From assembly GCF_004349265.1 (NCBI RefSeq), contig NZ_SMFL01000009.1, positions 62,001-126,000 on the forward strand: a DNA stretch of 64,000 nucleotides, given 5' to 3'. The translations under genes and the position numbers were made by a program. This stretch comes from Dyadobacter psychrotolerans (GTDB lineage: Bacteria > Bacteroidota > Bacteroidia > Cytophagales > Spirosomataceae). This document shows, piece by piece, positions 8,097-18,321 of the stretch (positions within the stretch are counted from its first letter, which is position 1; the number at the start of each line of letters is the position of its first letter). The notes under the pieces were generated by a model. The model saw only the letters and a list, made by a program, of their open reading frames with translations. It searched no databases and had not been told where the DNA came from.

Positions 8097-9948
8097 TAAA
8101 GTTTTGTGCCTCTATCGCTTTCTCGGTTGCAATCAACTCATTTTCATGAGGGAAATTGGATTCCAGTGTCTGCGAGTAAGGTATATTCTGAGGAATGAAA
8201 TCTTCTTTTGCACCTGGCTTGCTATAATCGTAAGACCAACGGTAAACGGCAGGTAATTCGCCTTCCCAGTTTCCGTGTCCCGGAACAATAGGAGTTGTCC
8301 ATTCCAAAGTGTTTGAACGCCATGGATTTTGAGGTGCTCTTCCGCCTTTGAAAATGCTGTAAAAGAAGTTCCAAAGGAAAATAAACTGTGCAAGGAATGA
8401 GAATATCGCCGCAACAGATATAAACATGTTCATGTCCATGAACTTATGTGTAAAGTCGTAGCTGGTGAACTGGTAGTAACGACGTGGAAAACCAGCGATA
8501 CCTACATAGTGCATTGGGATAAAGATCAGGTAGATACCGATGAAGGTAAACCAGAAATGTATCTGTCCTAATGTCGGGTTCATCATCCGGCCAAACATCT
8601 TTGGGAACCAGTGATAAACACCTGCAAATAATCCGAAAGCAGATGCTGCACCCATTACAAGGTGAAAGTGAGCTACTACAAAGTAAGTATCGTGAAGCTG
8701 GATATCCAGTGCACTGTTACCAAGAATAATACCTGTAAGACCACCCGAAACGAAAAGTGAAACAAGTCCGATAGAGAACAGCATACCTGGCGTAAACACG
8801 ATGTTACCTTTCCAGAGTGTTGTAATGTAGTTGAACCCTTTTACCGCTGACGGAACCGCAATGATTAGCGTCAGGAACATAAATACCGATCCGAGGAAAG
8901 GATTCATACCTGTAACAAACATATGGTGAGCCCAAACAATGAACGCAAGGAAAGCTATACCCAACATGGAAGCGATCATCGCACGGTATCCAAAAATTGG
9001 TTTTCTTGAATTTGTAGCGATTACTTCTGATGTAATTCCAAGACCCGGAAGAAGAACGATATAAACCTCAGGGTGACCAAGGAACCAAAACAAATGTTGG
9101 AACAAAATAGGGCTACCTCCTACATTTGGTAGTGCTTCACCGTTGATATAAATATCAGAAAGGTAGAAACTTGTACCGAAGTGACGGTCCATTATCAAAA
9201 GCAATACAGAAGAAAGCAAAACCGGGAAAGAAATAAGACCCAGAACAGCCGTGATCAGGAAAGACCAGATCGTCAGTGGAAGACGGTCAAAAGACATTCC
9301 GCGTGTTCTAAGGTTAATTACGGTCGTAATGTAATTGATACCACCCAATAACTGAGATACGATAAACAGTGCCATACTTGCCAGCCACAAAGTCATACCT
9401 GCACCTGAACCCGGATGCGCCTGAGGCAGTGCGCTAAGAGGCGGATAAATTACCCATCCACCGGCAGCAGGTCCTGTCTGAAGAAACAGAGATCCGAACA
9501 TTATAATACTTGCCAGGAAGAAAAACCAGTAAGATAACATGTTCATAAAACCCGATGCCATATCTCTTGCACCGATCTGCAATGGAATAAGGAAGTTACT
9601 GAACGTACCACTCAAACCGGCTGTCAACACAAAAAATACCATGATGGTACCGTGCATTGTTACAAGCGCCAGGTAAAAGTTAGGATCCAGTTTACCCGTT
9701 TCGCTAATCCAGCCTCCCAGTATTGGTTTTAGCCAGGAAAGGTTAGAATCAGGTAATCCTAATTGAATACGGAAAATTACGGACATAGATATTCCTATCA
9801 CCGCCCAGATAATCCCCGTTATAAGGTACTGTTTTGCTATAATTTTGTGGTCTTCACAGAAGATATACTTCTGCCAGAAGTTCTGAGACACATGGTGATG
9901 TTCGTGAGCATCCACATGGGCGGTTTCCATTCCTTCAACAGCTGACAT
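8074..9948 (-). CDS. ctaD: Cytochrome c oxidase subunit I (aa3-type)
   Basis: 624 residues with at least twelve membrane helices. It is the catalytic subunit that reduces O2 to water and pumps protons. CuB and active-site motifs are intact: GHPEVY near residue 290 (His-Tyr pair and the glutamate of A1-type enzymes), the double His in WAHHMFVTG near 340, and HFHLVMG near 426 with ligands to heme a3 and heme a. The C-terminal 70 or so residues are a soluble extension rich in Pro, Trp and acidic residues. It follows subunit II by 29 bp and overlaps ctaA. It starts at ATG 9948. Confidence 0.97.
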   Translation of the reverse strand: MSAVEGMETAHVDAHEHHHVSQNFWQKYIFCEDHKIIAKQYLITGIIWAVIGISMSVIFRIQLGLPDSNLSWLKPILGGWISETGKLDPNFYLALVTMHGTIMVFFVLTAGLSGTFSNFLIPLQIGARDMASGFMNMLSYWFFFLASIIMFGSLFLQTGPAAGGWVIYPPLSALPQAHPGSGAGMTLWLASMALFIVSQLLGGINYITTVINLRTRGMSFDRLPLTIWSFLITAVLGLISFPVLLSSVLLLIMDRHFGTSFYLSDIYINGEALPNVGGSPILFQHLFWFLGHPEVYIVLLPGLGITSEVIATNSRKPIFGYRAMIASMLGIAFLAFIVWAHHMFVTGMNPFLGSVFMFLTLIIAVPSAVKGFNYITTLWKGNIVFTPGMLFSIGLVSLFVSGGLTGIILGNSALDIQLHDTYFVVAHFHLVMGAASAFGLFAGVYHWFPKMFGRMMNPTLGQIHFWFTFIGIYLIFIPMHYVGIAGFPRRYYQFTSYDFTHKFMDMNMFISVAAIFSFLAQFIFLWNFFYSIFKGGRAPQNPWRSNTLEWTTPIVPGHGNWEGELPAVYRWSYDYSKPGAKEDFIPQNIPYSQTLESNFPHENELIATEKAIEAQNFNDQFNSH

Positions 9949-9977
9949 ATACTAGAATATATTTTAAATTAATATGA

Positions 9978-11084
9978 TTAACGGATACTGCTACCCGCAC
10001 TTACGCCTGCACTTGCAGTTGCCGAACTATCCGCCGGTGCTGCTGTTTCAGCAGGTAATCCTTTCATCGCTTTTGCTTTCAGGTTATCAGGTACTTTTGC
10101 AAGATACTCAGGATAAGTCTGTAAGAAAGTCGATTGCTCAGAACACCATTTTTTATACGACGCTTCGTCTTCAACAACAAGATTAATCTTCATCGAAAAG
10201 TGTCCTTGTCCGCAAACCTCAGTACATGCAATTTCATATTTGAAATTTGGATCGTTCAATTCCGCCTGCATATCTTTTGTCGTCTTGTCCGGTACAAACC
10301 AAAACTTGGTCGGCATTCCAGGAACTGCATCCATTTTCACACGCATGTGAGGAATAAAAACGCTGTGCAATACATCACGTGCACGAATCTTCAAAAGAAC
10401 GGGTCTTCCGACAGGAATGTGCATTTCTGTTGGATTCTGGAAATCATCAAAAGAGTTTTCGTCTGAAAGATCTATACCAACTTCATTCTGCGCATCGATA
10501 AGCTTGTAATTGTAATTCCCAAGTTTATTGTCATTAACACCACCGTAACGTACGATCCAGTTAAATTGTTTACCGGTTATTTCAATTACTTCTGCATCGC
10601 GCGGAGGCTCAGATGTAATATCCGACCATGCTTTCCAACCTGTGAAAACCAATAATGCCATCACAACCGCAGGCACGATAGTCCAGATTAACTCAAGCTT
10701 GTGGTTATCCGGGTAAAAAGATGCTCTGTGATCTTTTTTGTGCTGATATTTCCAGGAAAAAAAGAAGATAAGAAAGTTAACTGCTATGAAAGGGATGGTG
10801 AGAATACCCATAGAGAACCAGAACAGGTCATCCGTCCTTCTTCCGTGAATAGATGATGCCTCAGGCAGGAAATATTCTCTTGCATGCATGTAAGACCAGG
10901 CTATTGCAATTGCTCCCAAAACAAGAACAACAATAAACATAGCTCCGTTGACCTTATTGCCAGATGGCTCAGCTTCCTCCGAATCTGTTTTCTTTATGCT
11001 TTTAATTACGCCCTGAAGTCTGGCAATCACAATACCTGTGAGAACCACAAAAACAAGAGCGACTAATGCGATGATATAATTCAT
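9978..11084 (-). CDS. ctaC: Cytochrome c oxidase subunit II (CuA, no fused cytochrome c)
   Basis: 368 residues from ATG 11084; an upstream TTG at 11105 is less likely. Two extra N-terminal helices (about 2-20 and 42-58) come before the usual two (about 85-106 and 125-146), then the periplasmic cupredoxin domain. CuA ligands are complete: HSVFIPHMRVKMD and CTEVCGQGHFSM. The C-terminus is an Ala/Ser-rich tail without CxxCH, so unlike caa3 enzymes this subunit carries no heme c. Electrons must come from the cytochrome domains of the adjoining Alternative Complex III or from a soluble carrier. The gene follows actF by 22 bp. Confidence 0.96.
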   Translation of the reverse strand: MNYIIALVALVFVVLTGIVIARLQGVIKSIKKTDSEEAEPSGNKVNGAMFIVVLVLGAIAIAWSYMHAREYFLPEASSIHGRRTDDLFWFSMGILTIPFIAVNFLIFFFSWKYQHKKDHRASFYPDNHKLELIWTIVPAVVMALLVFTGWKAWSDITSEPPRDAEVIEITGKQFNWIVRYGGVNDNKLGNYNYKLIDAQNEVGIDLSDENSFDDFQNPTEMHIPVGRPVLLKIRARDVLHSVFIPHMRVKMDAVPGMPTKFWFVPDKTTKDMQAELNDPNFKYEIACTEVCGQGHFSMKINLVVEDEASYKKWCSEQSTFLQTYPEYLAKVPDNLKAKAMKGLPAETAAPADSSATASAGVSAGSSIR

Positions 11085-11106
11085 GATATTAAACTGGTTA
11101 TGCAAA

Positions 11107-12459
11107 TTAAGCGATATCGTGATGTAATGACTCTTCCAACATTGGATGATGTCTTGGTATCAGATTTGCTTTTCCCAACTGAGATGCGACAGAGTAAGCA
11201 AATGCACAAAGGAATAAAAGGAAGAAACCCCATTCCAATGGACCGAATCCTGCATTGGATCCCAAAGTACCCGGCATTATATTGGTATAAAAATCCATAT
11301 AATGACCAATGATAACTGCCCAGCAAGCAACTTTCAAAATCGAATGTGTTGCCTTAGCGTCTCTTGCCATTAAAATAAGGAATGGCAAAAAGAAATTAAG
11401 AATTAATGTGATAAAGAAAGGAGCCTTAAAATAACCATCATATCCTCTGAAACGCTCAATGAAGTAAATTGTTTCTTCCGGCTGATTGGCGTAGTAAATT
11501 AACAGGAACTGCGCAAACCAAACATAAGTCCAGAATATACTGAATGCGAATACGAATTTACCCAAATCCCTAAGGTGACTTGAATTTACAGCTCTCAGAT
11601 AACCCCTTTCACGTAACATTACCACGGTCAATGTCATCACAGCAAGACCGGATACGTGCCAGCTTGCCAGTGTATACCATCCAAACATGGTACTGAACCA
11701 GTGTGTATCAATTGACATCACAAAGTCCCATGCAGAAGTTGATGAAGTTACACCAAACACCACCAGGAATGCAGTTCCCCATTTAATCGATCTTTCGTAA
11801 AAATCAGTACCTCCGATTTCGTCTTCCTGCAAAGAGAAATTGCGAAGTACTCTCCACATACCATACCAGGCAACAAAGTAAAATATCAATCTTCCAACAA
11901 AGAAAGGGGTATTCAGGAAACCCTGTTTACCTGCAATGATCGGATCATATTCCGGTCCGCCTACTTCGTAAAGTCCTTCATGTGTCCAGTGAAACAAATC
12001 ATGCCCGCCAAAGAAAAAGGTAATCAGCATAATTACTCCGGTTACAGGTAAAAATGCAGGAAGTGCTTCCGGAATTCTTTTAAACACTGCTGACCAGCCC
12101 GCCTGAGCAAGATAGTTGTAAGAGATAAAGAACATTCCGACTACTGAAATACCTGTAAAGTAAACAGCATTTACCCAAATGTTAGCCCAGATGCGCGCTA
12201 CCCATGAAATCTCATGATGAGCTGCCGCCGCCGCTTCATGTGCCTTCCCTGCGTTTTCAGGTGTTGGATGTCCAATTGCAGACGCCGCGTGTTCGGCTCC
12301 GTGTGCTGCCGCTTCATGTCCTCCACCGTTTGCAGCCAGGTAAGCTCCTACCAGAATGAGGGCAACGCCTACGGCACCGCCAATCATTAAGTTTCTCTTA
12401 GCCCCTGAGGTAAATTCAAACCGTTCTTCAATAGAAGGAATCGAATGTGCTGATGCCAT
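11107..12459 (-). CDS. actF: Alternative Complex III membrane subunit ActF
   Basis: 450 residues, about ten membrane helices of the NrfD/PsrC type, shorter and more divergent than ActC. In Alternative Complex III (quinol:cytochrome c oxidoreductase, the replacement for cytochrome bc1) ActF is the second large integral subunit. A His/Ala-rich periplasmic loop sits at about residues 45-80 (GGGHEAAAHGAEHAA). The position after actE and before oxidase subunit II matches the order described for Rhodothermus and Flavobacterium. It starts at ATG 12459. Confidence 0.92.
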   Translation of the reverse strand: MASAHSIPSIEERFEFTSGAKRNLMIGGAVGVALILVGAYLAANGGGHEAAAHGAEHAASAIGHPTPENAGKAHEAAAAAHHEISWVARIWANIWVNAVYFTGISVVGMFFISYNYLAQAGWSAVFKRIPEALPAFLPVTGVIMLITFFFGGHDLFHWTHEGLYEVGGPEYDPIIAGKQGFLNTPFFVGRLIFYFVAWYGMWRVLRNFSLQEDEIGGTDFYERSIKWGTAFLVVFGVTSSTSAWDFVMSIDTHWFSTMFGWYTLASWHVSGLAVMTLTVVMLRERGYLRAVNSSHLRDLGKFVFAFSIFWTYVWFAQFLLIYYANQPEETIYFIERFRGYDGYFKAPFFITLILNFFLPFLILMARDAKATHSILKVACWAVIIGHYMDFYTNIMPGTLGSNAGFGPLEWGFFLLFLCAFAYSVASQLGKANLIPRHHPMLEESLHHDIA

Positions 12460-12492
12460 TATAAATTATTATTACTCAGTTATCAAAATGTA

Positions 12493-13104
12493 TTAAGCTC
12501 CTTTTTGCAGTTTCTGTACATAATGTACAATTTTCCACCGCTCTTCCGGATTGATCTGTGAGCCATGAGGCCACATACGGGCCTTGCCATGGGTAATCAC
12601 ATGAAAGATGTGTCCTTCGTTCAGACTCTTGTAAGCATCACTTGCATAATTAGGAACCCCTTTATACATCGCGCCTACCTTACCATCACCTGCACCGGCT
12701 GCACCGTGGCAATGCTGGCAGTATCTGTCGTAAAGAACTTTACCTTCCGCAAGTGTTTTTTCATTCAAAGGAACCGGATTTTTCAAAACACGTTCTGAAA
12801 TCGAAATGCTGTCTGCTGGAATGTTGTAAACCATCAAATCCACATTCGCTGAATCTCCTTCACCGAAGCTGGTTTTATAGTTGCGGCGTGCAACTGTTCC
12901 TTCAACCGGCAAACGCATTGTCAAACCCATTGGATTCACCGGATTGGGTTTCTCCTGTTTGTAAGGCTCGTAACCCACAGGAAGATACATGTTTGGAGCA
13001 TACTCCTTTCCAGGGTTGTTAGGATCGCGGTTACAACTCACATTGGTGAGCAAAAGCGTGATCATTAATAAACCCGAATACTTATATAAATTTCTCAATT
13101 TCAT
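12493..13104 (-). CDS. actE: Alternative Complex III monoheme cytochrome c lipoprotein ActE
   Basis: 203 residues from ATG 13104. The frame is open upstream, but only this start gives a lipoprotein signal peptide (KYSGLLMITLLLTNVSC, cleavage before the Cys). One heme c site, CQHCH, lies at about residues 129-133 in a class I cytochrome fold, with a Met ligand candidate in KARMWPHG. As in other Alternative Complex III systems it is probably a membrane-anchored periplasmic electron carrier next to ActA and the oxidase. The spacing to actD is 10 bp. Confidence 0.93.
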   Translation of the reverse strand: MKLRNLYKYSGLLMITLLLTNVSCNRDPNNPGKEYAPNMYLPVGYEPYKQEKPNPVNPMGLTMRLPVEGTVARRNYKTSFGEGDSANVDLMVYNIPADSISISERVLKNPVPLNEKTLAEGKVLYDRYCQHCHGAAGAGDGKVGAMYKGVPNYASDAYKSLNEGHIFHVITHGKARMWPHGSQINPEERWKIVHYVQKLQKGA

Positions 13105-13114
13105 CGTCCGAACA

Positions 13115-13645
13115 TTAAAATTGTCTGATGTTAACTTCCTCAGCACCACTGTCTTTCAATGCCCGTGATATATCTTCTGCTGACATTGTGTTTCTTCCTA
13201 AATCGATCGCCATAACAAATTTGTTATCGGTTGAGCGAACATCAAATCTTTGATAATTATGCGCTGCCGGACTAAGGCCATTCGATATAAAAAATGTGAT
13301 TACCATCCCGAATGCAGTAAACAATACTGTTAACTCAAAGGTGATTGGAATATAATTAGGAATAGAGATTGGATCTTTACCACCCACAATCATTGGCCAG
13401 TCGATACCCATCGTCCAGATCATAAGTGTCAATGCCACGCAGCATCCGGTTACACCGAACATAAATGCAGCAATACCAATTCTTGTTCTTGGATGTCCTA
13501 ATGCATCGTCCATACCGTGAATGGGGAATGGAGAATACACTTCCTGTATTTTCACTCCTGCTTTTCTAAGGCGTGGCACCGCATGTAGAACAGTATCGTC
13601 ATCGTCATAAACTCCGACTAAATATTTACCAGTTAACTCTGCCAT
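13115..13645 (-). CDS. actD: Alternative Complex III subunit ActD (DUF3341)
   Basis: 176 residues. An N-terminal cytoplasmic alpha/beta part (about 1-55, YLVGVYDDDDTVLHAVPRLR) is followed by two membrane helices (about 58-80 and 100-120) and a C-terminal tail. This is the DUF3341 architecture of ActD, which carries no cofactor. It starts at ATG 13645 and lies between actC and actE. The call rests on the family pattern plus the complete act gene order. Confidence 0.92.
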   Translation of the reverse strand: MAELTGKYLVGVYDDDDTVLHAVPRLRKAGVKIQEVYSPFPIHGMDDALGHPRTRIGIAAFMFGVTGCCVALTLMIWTMGIDWPMIVGGKDPISIPNYIPITFELTVLFTAFGMVITFFISNGLSPAAHNYQRFDVRSTDNKFVMAIDLGRNTMSAEDISRALKDSGAEEVNIRQF

Positions 13646-13692
13646 ATACTATACTAATGTTAAATTCTTTCTCGTCTGATCCGATTAATTTT

Positions 13693-15126
13693 CTACTCGC
13701 TGTCCTTATTAAAAGCAGGCTCAGCAGTTCCCTGTTGTCTTACTTTTGCAACACCTGCTATATTCTTAGGAAGATTAGCAGAAGTTGAACGAATAACAGC
13801 TTTTACCTCTGCCATGTTGACTACCGGTAAATATTTCGAGAACAGAAGGAACAATGTAAAGAACAATCCGAATGAGAAGATATAGTCACCAATATCGTAA
13901 CGTGTTGGTGAGAACATCGCCCAGCTTGAAGGAATGTAATCGCGGTGAAGAGAAGTTACAATAATTACAAAACGCTCAAACCACATACCGATGTTTACAA
14001 CTACGGATATAAAGAATGTAAATGTAATACTGCGACGTAGTTTTCTTGACCAGAACAACTGAGGAGAAATTACGTTACATGTCATCATCGCCCAGTATGC
14101 CCACCAGTAAGGACCAGTCATACGATTGAAGAACGCGTAGTATTCATATTCAACACCTGAATACCAGGCAATAAAAAACTCAGTGATATAAGCCACACCT
14201 ACAACAGAACCTGTCAGGGTGATAACTTTATTCATTGTTTCAATGTGTTCCAGGGTAATGTAATCTTCCAGTCTGTAAACCACACGTGTGATAAGCATCA
14301 GGTTTTGCACCATTGCAAATCCTGAGAAGATCGCACCCGCTACGAAATAAGGAGGGAAAATTGTTGTGTGCCATCCCGGAATTACCGAAGTAGCAAAGTC
14401 CATACTTACAATCGTGTGTACAGAAAGTACAAGCGGTGTTGAAAGACCTGCAAGAATTAAACTGATGTATTCATAACGCGACCATGTTTTAGCAGATCCG
14501 TCCCAGCCCATTGCAAATGTTCCATACATAAAGCGGGAAATTTTGCTGGTTGCGCGGTCGCGGATGGTAGCAAGGTCAGGAATAAGACCGATGTACCAGA
14601 AAACAAGAGAAACGGAGAAATAAGTACTAATCGCAAAAACGTCCCAAACAAGCGGAGAGTTAAAGTTTACCCAAAGTGAACCGAATACGTTTGGAAGTGG
14701 CAACGCCCAATATGCCATCCATGGACGGCCCATGTGCATCAGGATGAAAGAAGCTGCGCAAATAACGGCGAAAATAGTCATCGCTTCCGCTGCGCGGTTA
14801 ATGGATGTTCTCCATTTCTGACGAAAAAGCAAAAGGATAGCAGAAATAAGTGTTCCCGCGTGACCGATACCTACCCACCAAACGAAGTTGGTAATATCCC
14901 AGGCCCAGCCTACTGTTTTATTCAAACCCCAAACACCCAGACCTTCCCACCAGGTCCATGCCAGGCAGCATGATCCGTATGCCAAAACGATAAGAGAAAT
15001 TCCAAAGGCTATTTTCCATTCCTTTGTTGGAGCACCCTCTACCTGACGGCATATATCTTCCGTCACGTCTGCGTACGTTTTTCCACCTTGAATAAGGGGT
15101 TCTCTCACGGGTGAAGTAACATGCAT
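13693..15126 (-). CDS. actC: Alternative Complex III quinol-oxidising membrane subunit ActC
   Basis: 477 residues with about ten membrane helices, NrfD/PsrC family. ActC holds the quinol site next to the iron-sulfur subunit ActB and passes electrons towards the ActA hemes. Segments such as WVGIGHAGTLISAILLLFRQ and WHTTIFPPYFVAGAIFSG are typical of the family. It starts at ATG 15126 and follows actB by 54 bp. Confidence 0.94.
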   Translation of the reverse strand: MHVTSPVREPLIQGGKTYADVTEDICRQVEGAPTKEWKIAFGISLIVLAYGSCCLAWTWWEGLGVWGLNKTVGWAWDITNFVWWVGIGHAGTLISAILLLFRQKWRTSINRAAEAMTIFAVICAASFILMHMGRPWMAYWALPLPNVFGSLWVNFNSPLVWDVFAISTYFSVSLVFWYIGLIPDLATIRDRATSKISRFMYGTFAMGWDGSAKTWSRYEYISLILAGLSTPLVLSVHTIVSMDFATSVIPGWHTTIFPPYFVAGAIFSGFAMVQNLMLITRVVYRLEDYITLEHIETMNKVITLTGSVVGVAYITEFFIAWYSGVEYEYYAFFNRMTGPYWWAYWAMMTCNVISPQLFWSRKLRRSITFTFFISVVVNIGMWFERFVIIVTSLHRDYIPSSWAMFSPTRYDIGDYIFSFGLFFTLFLLFSKYLPVVNMAEVKAVIRSTSANLPKNIAGVAKVRQQGTAEPAFNKDSE

Positions 15127-15180
15127 ACTACTCTAATTTATAATGATTTAATCTTCAAATAAATACTTGTTTCAACAAAA

Positions 15181-18100
15181 TCAGGCGTGCTCTTTTTTAA
15201 CTTCCGCCTTAGCTGCTACATCTTTGTTTCGAACCTTGGTCAGGTAAGAAATCTGTGGACGAACGTTAATTTCTTCCAACATGTGGAAAGCTCTTCCTTC
15301 ACGTTCTTCTGCAAGAAGTTTTGAAATTTTACTTTCAGGATCATTCATATCTCCGAAAGTAATCGCGTTGGTAGGGCAGGAAGTACCGCAAACTACTGCA
15401 ACATCTCCGTCTGTAACACGTCTTCTTTCTTTTTTCGCAGTTAATTTCGCCTCCTGGATCAGGTGAACGCACATTGAGCATTTTTCAATTACTCCGCGTG
15501 AACGCACCGTTACATCCGGGTTAATGACCATTTTACCAAGGTCATTGTTAAAGTTATAGTCGAAATTGTCGTTATCAAAATATTTGAACCAGTTGAAACG
15601 ACGTACTTTGTAAGGGCAGTTATTTGCACAATAACGAGTACCAACACAGCGGTTGTAAGTCATTTGGTTCAACCCTTCCGAACTGTGTGTAGTTGCAAGA
15701 ACCGGACAAACAGTTTCACAAGGTGCATTATTACAGTGCTGGCACATCATCGGCTGGAACGTAACTTCCGGATTTTCCGAAGCAATTTCCAATCCTCTCA
15801 AATCTTCAACATCTGCATCACTGCTATAATATCTGTCGATACGTAACCAGTGCATTTCACGGCTGTTTATTACTTCCTGACGTCCAACAACAGGAATGTT
15901 GTTTTCTGCCTGGCAGCTAACTACACAGGATCCGCAGCCAAAACATGTGTTCAGGTCGATGACCATTCCCCATGAGTGGTTTTTATATTGATGCCCGTTC
16001 CAAAGAGACAAATCCGTTGCATCCACTTCTCCTTCTGATGTATGGATTTTCGGAACAAACCTGCCAGCCATAGGATCTTTCTGGAAATGAGCAAGAACTG
16101 TTTCCTGAAGAACAGACTTACGGTTCATCACCGTATTATGCGTCTGTGTTTGTGCAATCTCGCGGGTTTCGCCTGTTTTGCTAACAGTTACTTCACCCGG
16201 CGTAAATGAAAGGAAGCCTTCGGCAAATGAAGCAAGAGGATAAACATTCTTTCCGACTCCGTTGGCAGATTTACCAGCTTTCTCGCGGCCATAACCGATG
16301 GCAACTGCAACTGTTCCATTTGCCAGACCAGGCTGAATGATAACCGGAACTTCTATTGCTTTGCCTTTGAAATCAACTTTAACAACATCTCCCTGAACAA
16401 CTCCTAAATCAGTCGCTGTTTTTTGCGAAAGACCAGCATGATTGTCCCAACAGGCTTTTGTAACCGGCTCAGGGAATTCCTGAAGCCAAGGGTTATTTGC
16501 CAGTGCACCGTTACCGATACCAACATTTTCAAATATCGCTAATTCGATTCCGGTTGAAGACGCTTTGTATTTTTTCGCAACTGTTGCTGCCGCAGAAGCA
16601 AGATCTCCGCTGAAAGCTGCTACCGAAGCTGCAACTGCACGGTTACTTCCAAAAACACCATCATGAAGCGATTTCACCCAGAACTTCTCAAAATCACCTG
16701 TTCCGCCCTGCGTGTAAATATTCTTTCTCCAGTATGATTTCATGTACTCATGGAAATCGGAAGGTTGCCCTGCCCATTTCAAAAGACTTGCCTGCGCTTG
16801 TCTTGTACTGAAAATCAATCCTATTGTAGGCTGCGTAAGACTGTAAAAACCAGCCTTAGGTTCTGCGTCATTCCAGGATTCAAGGTAATGAGGTGCGGGA
16901 AGTATATATTTTAATAAAGAAGAAGTTTCATCTGCACGATCATTAAATGAAACGCCAAGAGAAACTTTTGGTAATACAGCAGCCAGTTCAGAACCACGTG
17001 GGTGATCGTAAACTGGATTTGCTCCGTAAAGAATTACAGCGCTAACTTTTCCACCTTTTACTTCTTCAACAAATTCATTCATTGCCACGTCATTTCCCTG
17101 ACGGAAATAAACAGGATTATCTATATCGATTGTAGTTCCGTAGCTTCCCAACAAACCGTTCAAAGCATTTACCACAACTTGTACGGCAGGATCATTCACA
17201 CCGCAAACAACCAGCGCCTGTCCTTTTGCTGCAACCAGTTCAGCAGCTGCTTTATCAAGATTAGCTACTTCCAGGTTTGCACCTGCAATTGACTGTCCAC
17301 CTAATTTGGCCGCAACCTTATTGTAAAGAGAGGTAACAACCAATCCCAGCTGAGAAGGTTTTACTGCTGTACGGTAATCTGCGTTAGAACCGGTAAGAGA
17401 AAGAATCGACTCAAATTGGTAATGTCTCGACATCTCCTTTTTACCATCCGCACCGCTTCCTACAATACGTGTCTGAGCGAACTGAGATGAGAAGCTTTCC
17501 GGCGCAATCCAGGTTCCAAGAAAATCAGCATCGATGCCAACGATCAGTTTCGCTTTGCTGAAATCATAAGAAGGAAGTACTGCTTTACCAAAAGAAAGCT
17601 CATTTCCTCTCAAAATCGCAGAAGACGAATTTGCGTCGTAAACGATGTGTTTTGTTGTAGGATATTTTGCAGTAAAATCTGCTATAACCGCCTTAGTCGA
17701 CGGGCTTAAAATCGTAGATGACAAAATACGAATCGCTCCGCCTTTTGCTGCAATCTGAGTAAGCTGATCAAGAATCTCTTTATCAACTACATCCCAGCTT
17801 ACTTTGGTATCGTCGCCCTTTTTAGGACCTCTTAATTTTTCGTTATCGTACAATCCCAATAAAGAAGCATGCACACGTGCACTAACTCCACAGGAAGCTT
17901 TTGACAAAGAATTACCTTCAATTTTGATTGGCCGGCCTTCACGCGTTTTTACAAGAATGCTTGCATAGTCACCGCCTTCAGAATATGTAGATGCATACCA
18001 GTTGGCGATTGTAGGAAATTCACCCTCAGGCTTGTTAACGTAAGGAATCGCTTTTTTTACAGGAGCTTCACAGGCAGCTAATGAAACCGCCGCCATACCA

Positions 18101-18273
18101 AAACCCAAAACTTTTAAGAAATCGCGGCGATGTGTACCAGCACCATCCACCAAACTCTCATACTGACTTTCAGTTGGTCCATCGGCAAATTCAGATGCTG
18201 CGTTTTTGACAAATTTTTCATCATTACGCAGTTCCTCAATTCCCCGCCAGTATCTTTTATTAGTATTTTCCAT
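15181..18273 (-). CDS. actB: Alternative Complex III iron-sulfur/molybdopterin-like subunit ActB
   Basis: 1030 residues from ATG 18273; a TTG at 18285 is a weaker start. A twin-arginine signal begins near residue 48 (HRRDFLKVLGFGMAAVSLAAC), so the folded protein is exported by Tat. Residues about 70-720 resemble a molybdopterin oxidoreductase large subunit, though in this family no Mo cofactor is bound. The C-terminal third has ferredoxin-like Cys clusters (CFGCGSC, CQHCNNAPCETVCP, CANNCP, CSMC and CGTSCP) that would hold three 4Fe-4S and one 3Fe-4S cluster by family analogy. The two parts are fused, as is usual for ActB. Confidence 0.95.
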   Translation of the reverse strand: MENTNKRYWRGIEELRNDEKFVKNAASEFADGPTESQYESLVDGAGTHRRDFLKVLGFGMAAVSLAACEAPVKKAIPYVNKPEGEFPTIANWYASTYSEGGDYASILVKTREGRPIKIEGNSLSKASCGVSARVHASLLGLYDNEKLRGPKKGDDTKVSWDVVDKEILDQLTQIAAKGGAIRILSSTILSPSTKAVIADFTAKYPTTKHIVYDANSSSAILRGNELSFGKAVLPSYDFSKAKLIVGIDADFLGTWIAPESFSSQFAQTRIVGSGADGKKEMSRHYQFESILSLTGSNADYRTAVKPSQLGLVVTSLYNKVAAKLGGQSIAGANLEVANLDKAAAELVAAKGQALVVCGVNDPAVQVVVNALNGLLGSYGTTIDIDNPVYFRQGNDVAMNEFVEEVKGGKVSAVILYGANPVYDHPRGSELAAVLPKVSLGVSFNDRADETSSLLKYILPAPHYLESWNDAEPKAGFYSLTQPTIGLIFSTRQAQASLLKWAGQPSDFHEYMKSYWRKNIYTQGGTGDFEKFWVKSLHDGVFGSNRAVAASVAAFSGDLASAAATVAKKYKASSTGIELAIFENVGIGNGALANNPWLQEFPEPVTKACWDNHAGLSQKTATDLGVVQGDVVKVDFKGKAIEVPVIIQPGLANGTVAVAIGYGREKAGKSANGVGKNVYPLASFAEGFLSFTPGEVTVSKTGETREIAQTQTHNTVMNRKSVLQETVLAHFQKDPMAGRFVPKIHTSEGEVDATDLSLWNGHQYKNHSWGMVIDLNTCFGCGSCVVSCQAENNIPVVGRQEVINSREMHWLRIDRYYSSDADVEDLRGLEIASENPEVTFQPMMCQHCNNAPCETVCPVLATTHSSEGLNQMTYNRCVGTRYCANNCPYKVRRFNWFKYFDNDNFDYNFNNDLGKMVINPDVTVRSRGVIEKCSMCVHLIQEAKLTAKKERRRVTDGDVAVVCGTSCPTNAITFGDMNDPESKISKLLAEEREGRAFHMLEEINVRPQISYLTKVRNKDVAAKAEVKKEHA

Positions 18274-18321
18274 AAAACTATTCAATACAAATGAGTCGTA
18301 TCCTGTATTAATTTCTTTTGA

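Noticed and set aside
17002..17292. Plus-strand open frame within actB
   Set aside because: One of many antisense frames in the long act-cox genes; Cys/Phe/Asn-rich, no start context and no family features.
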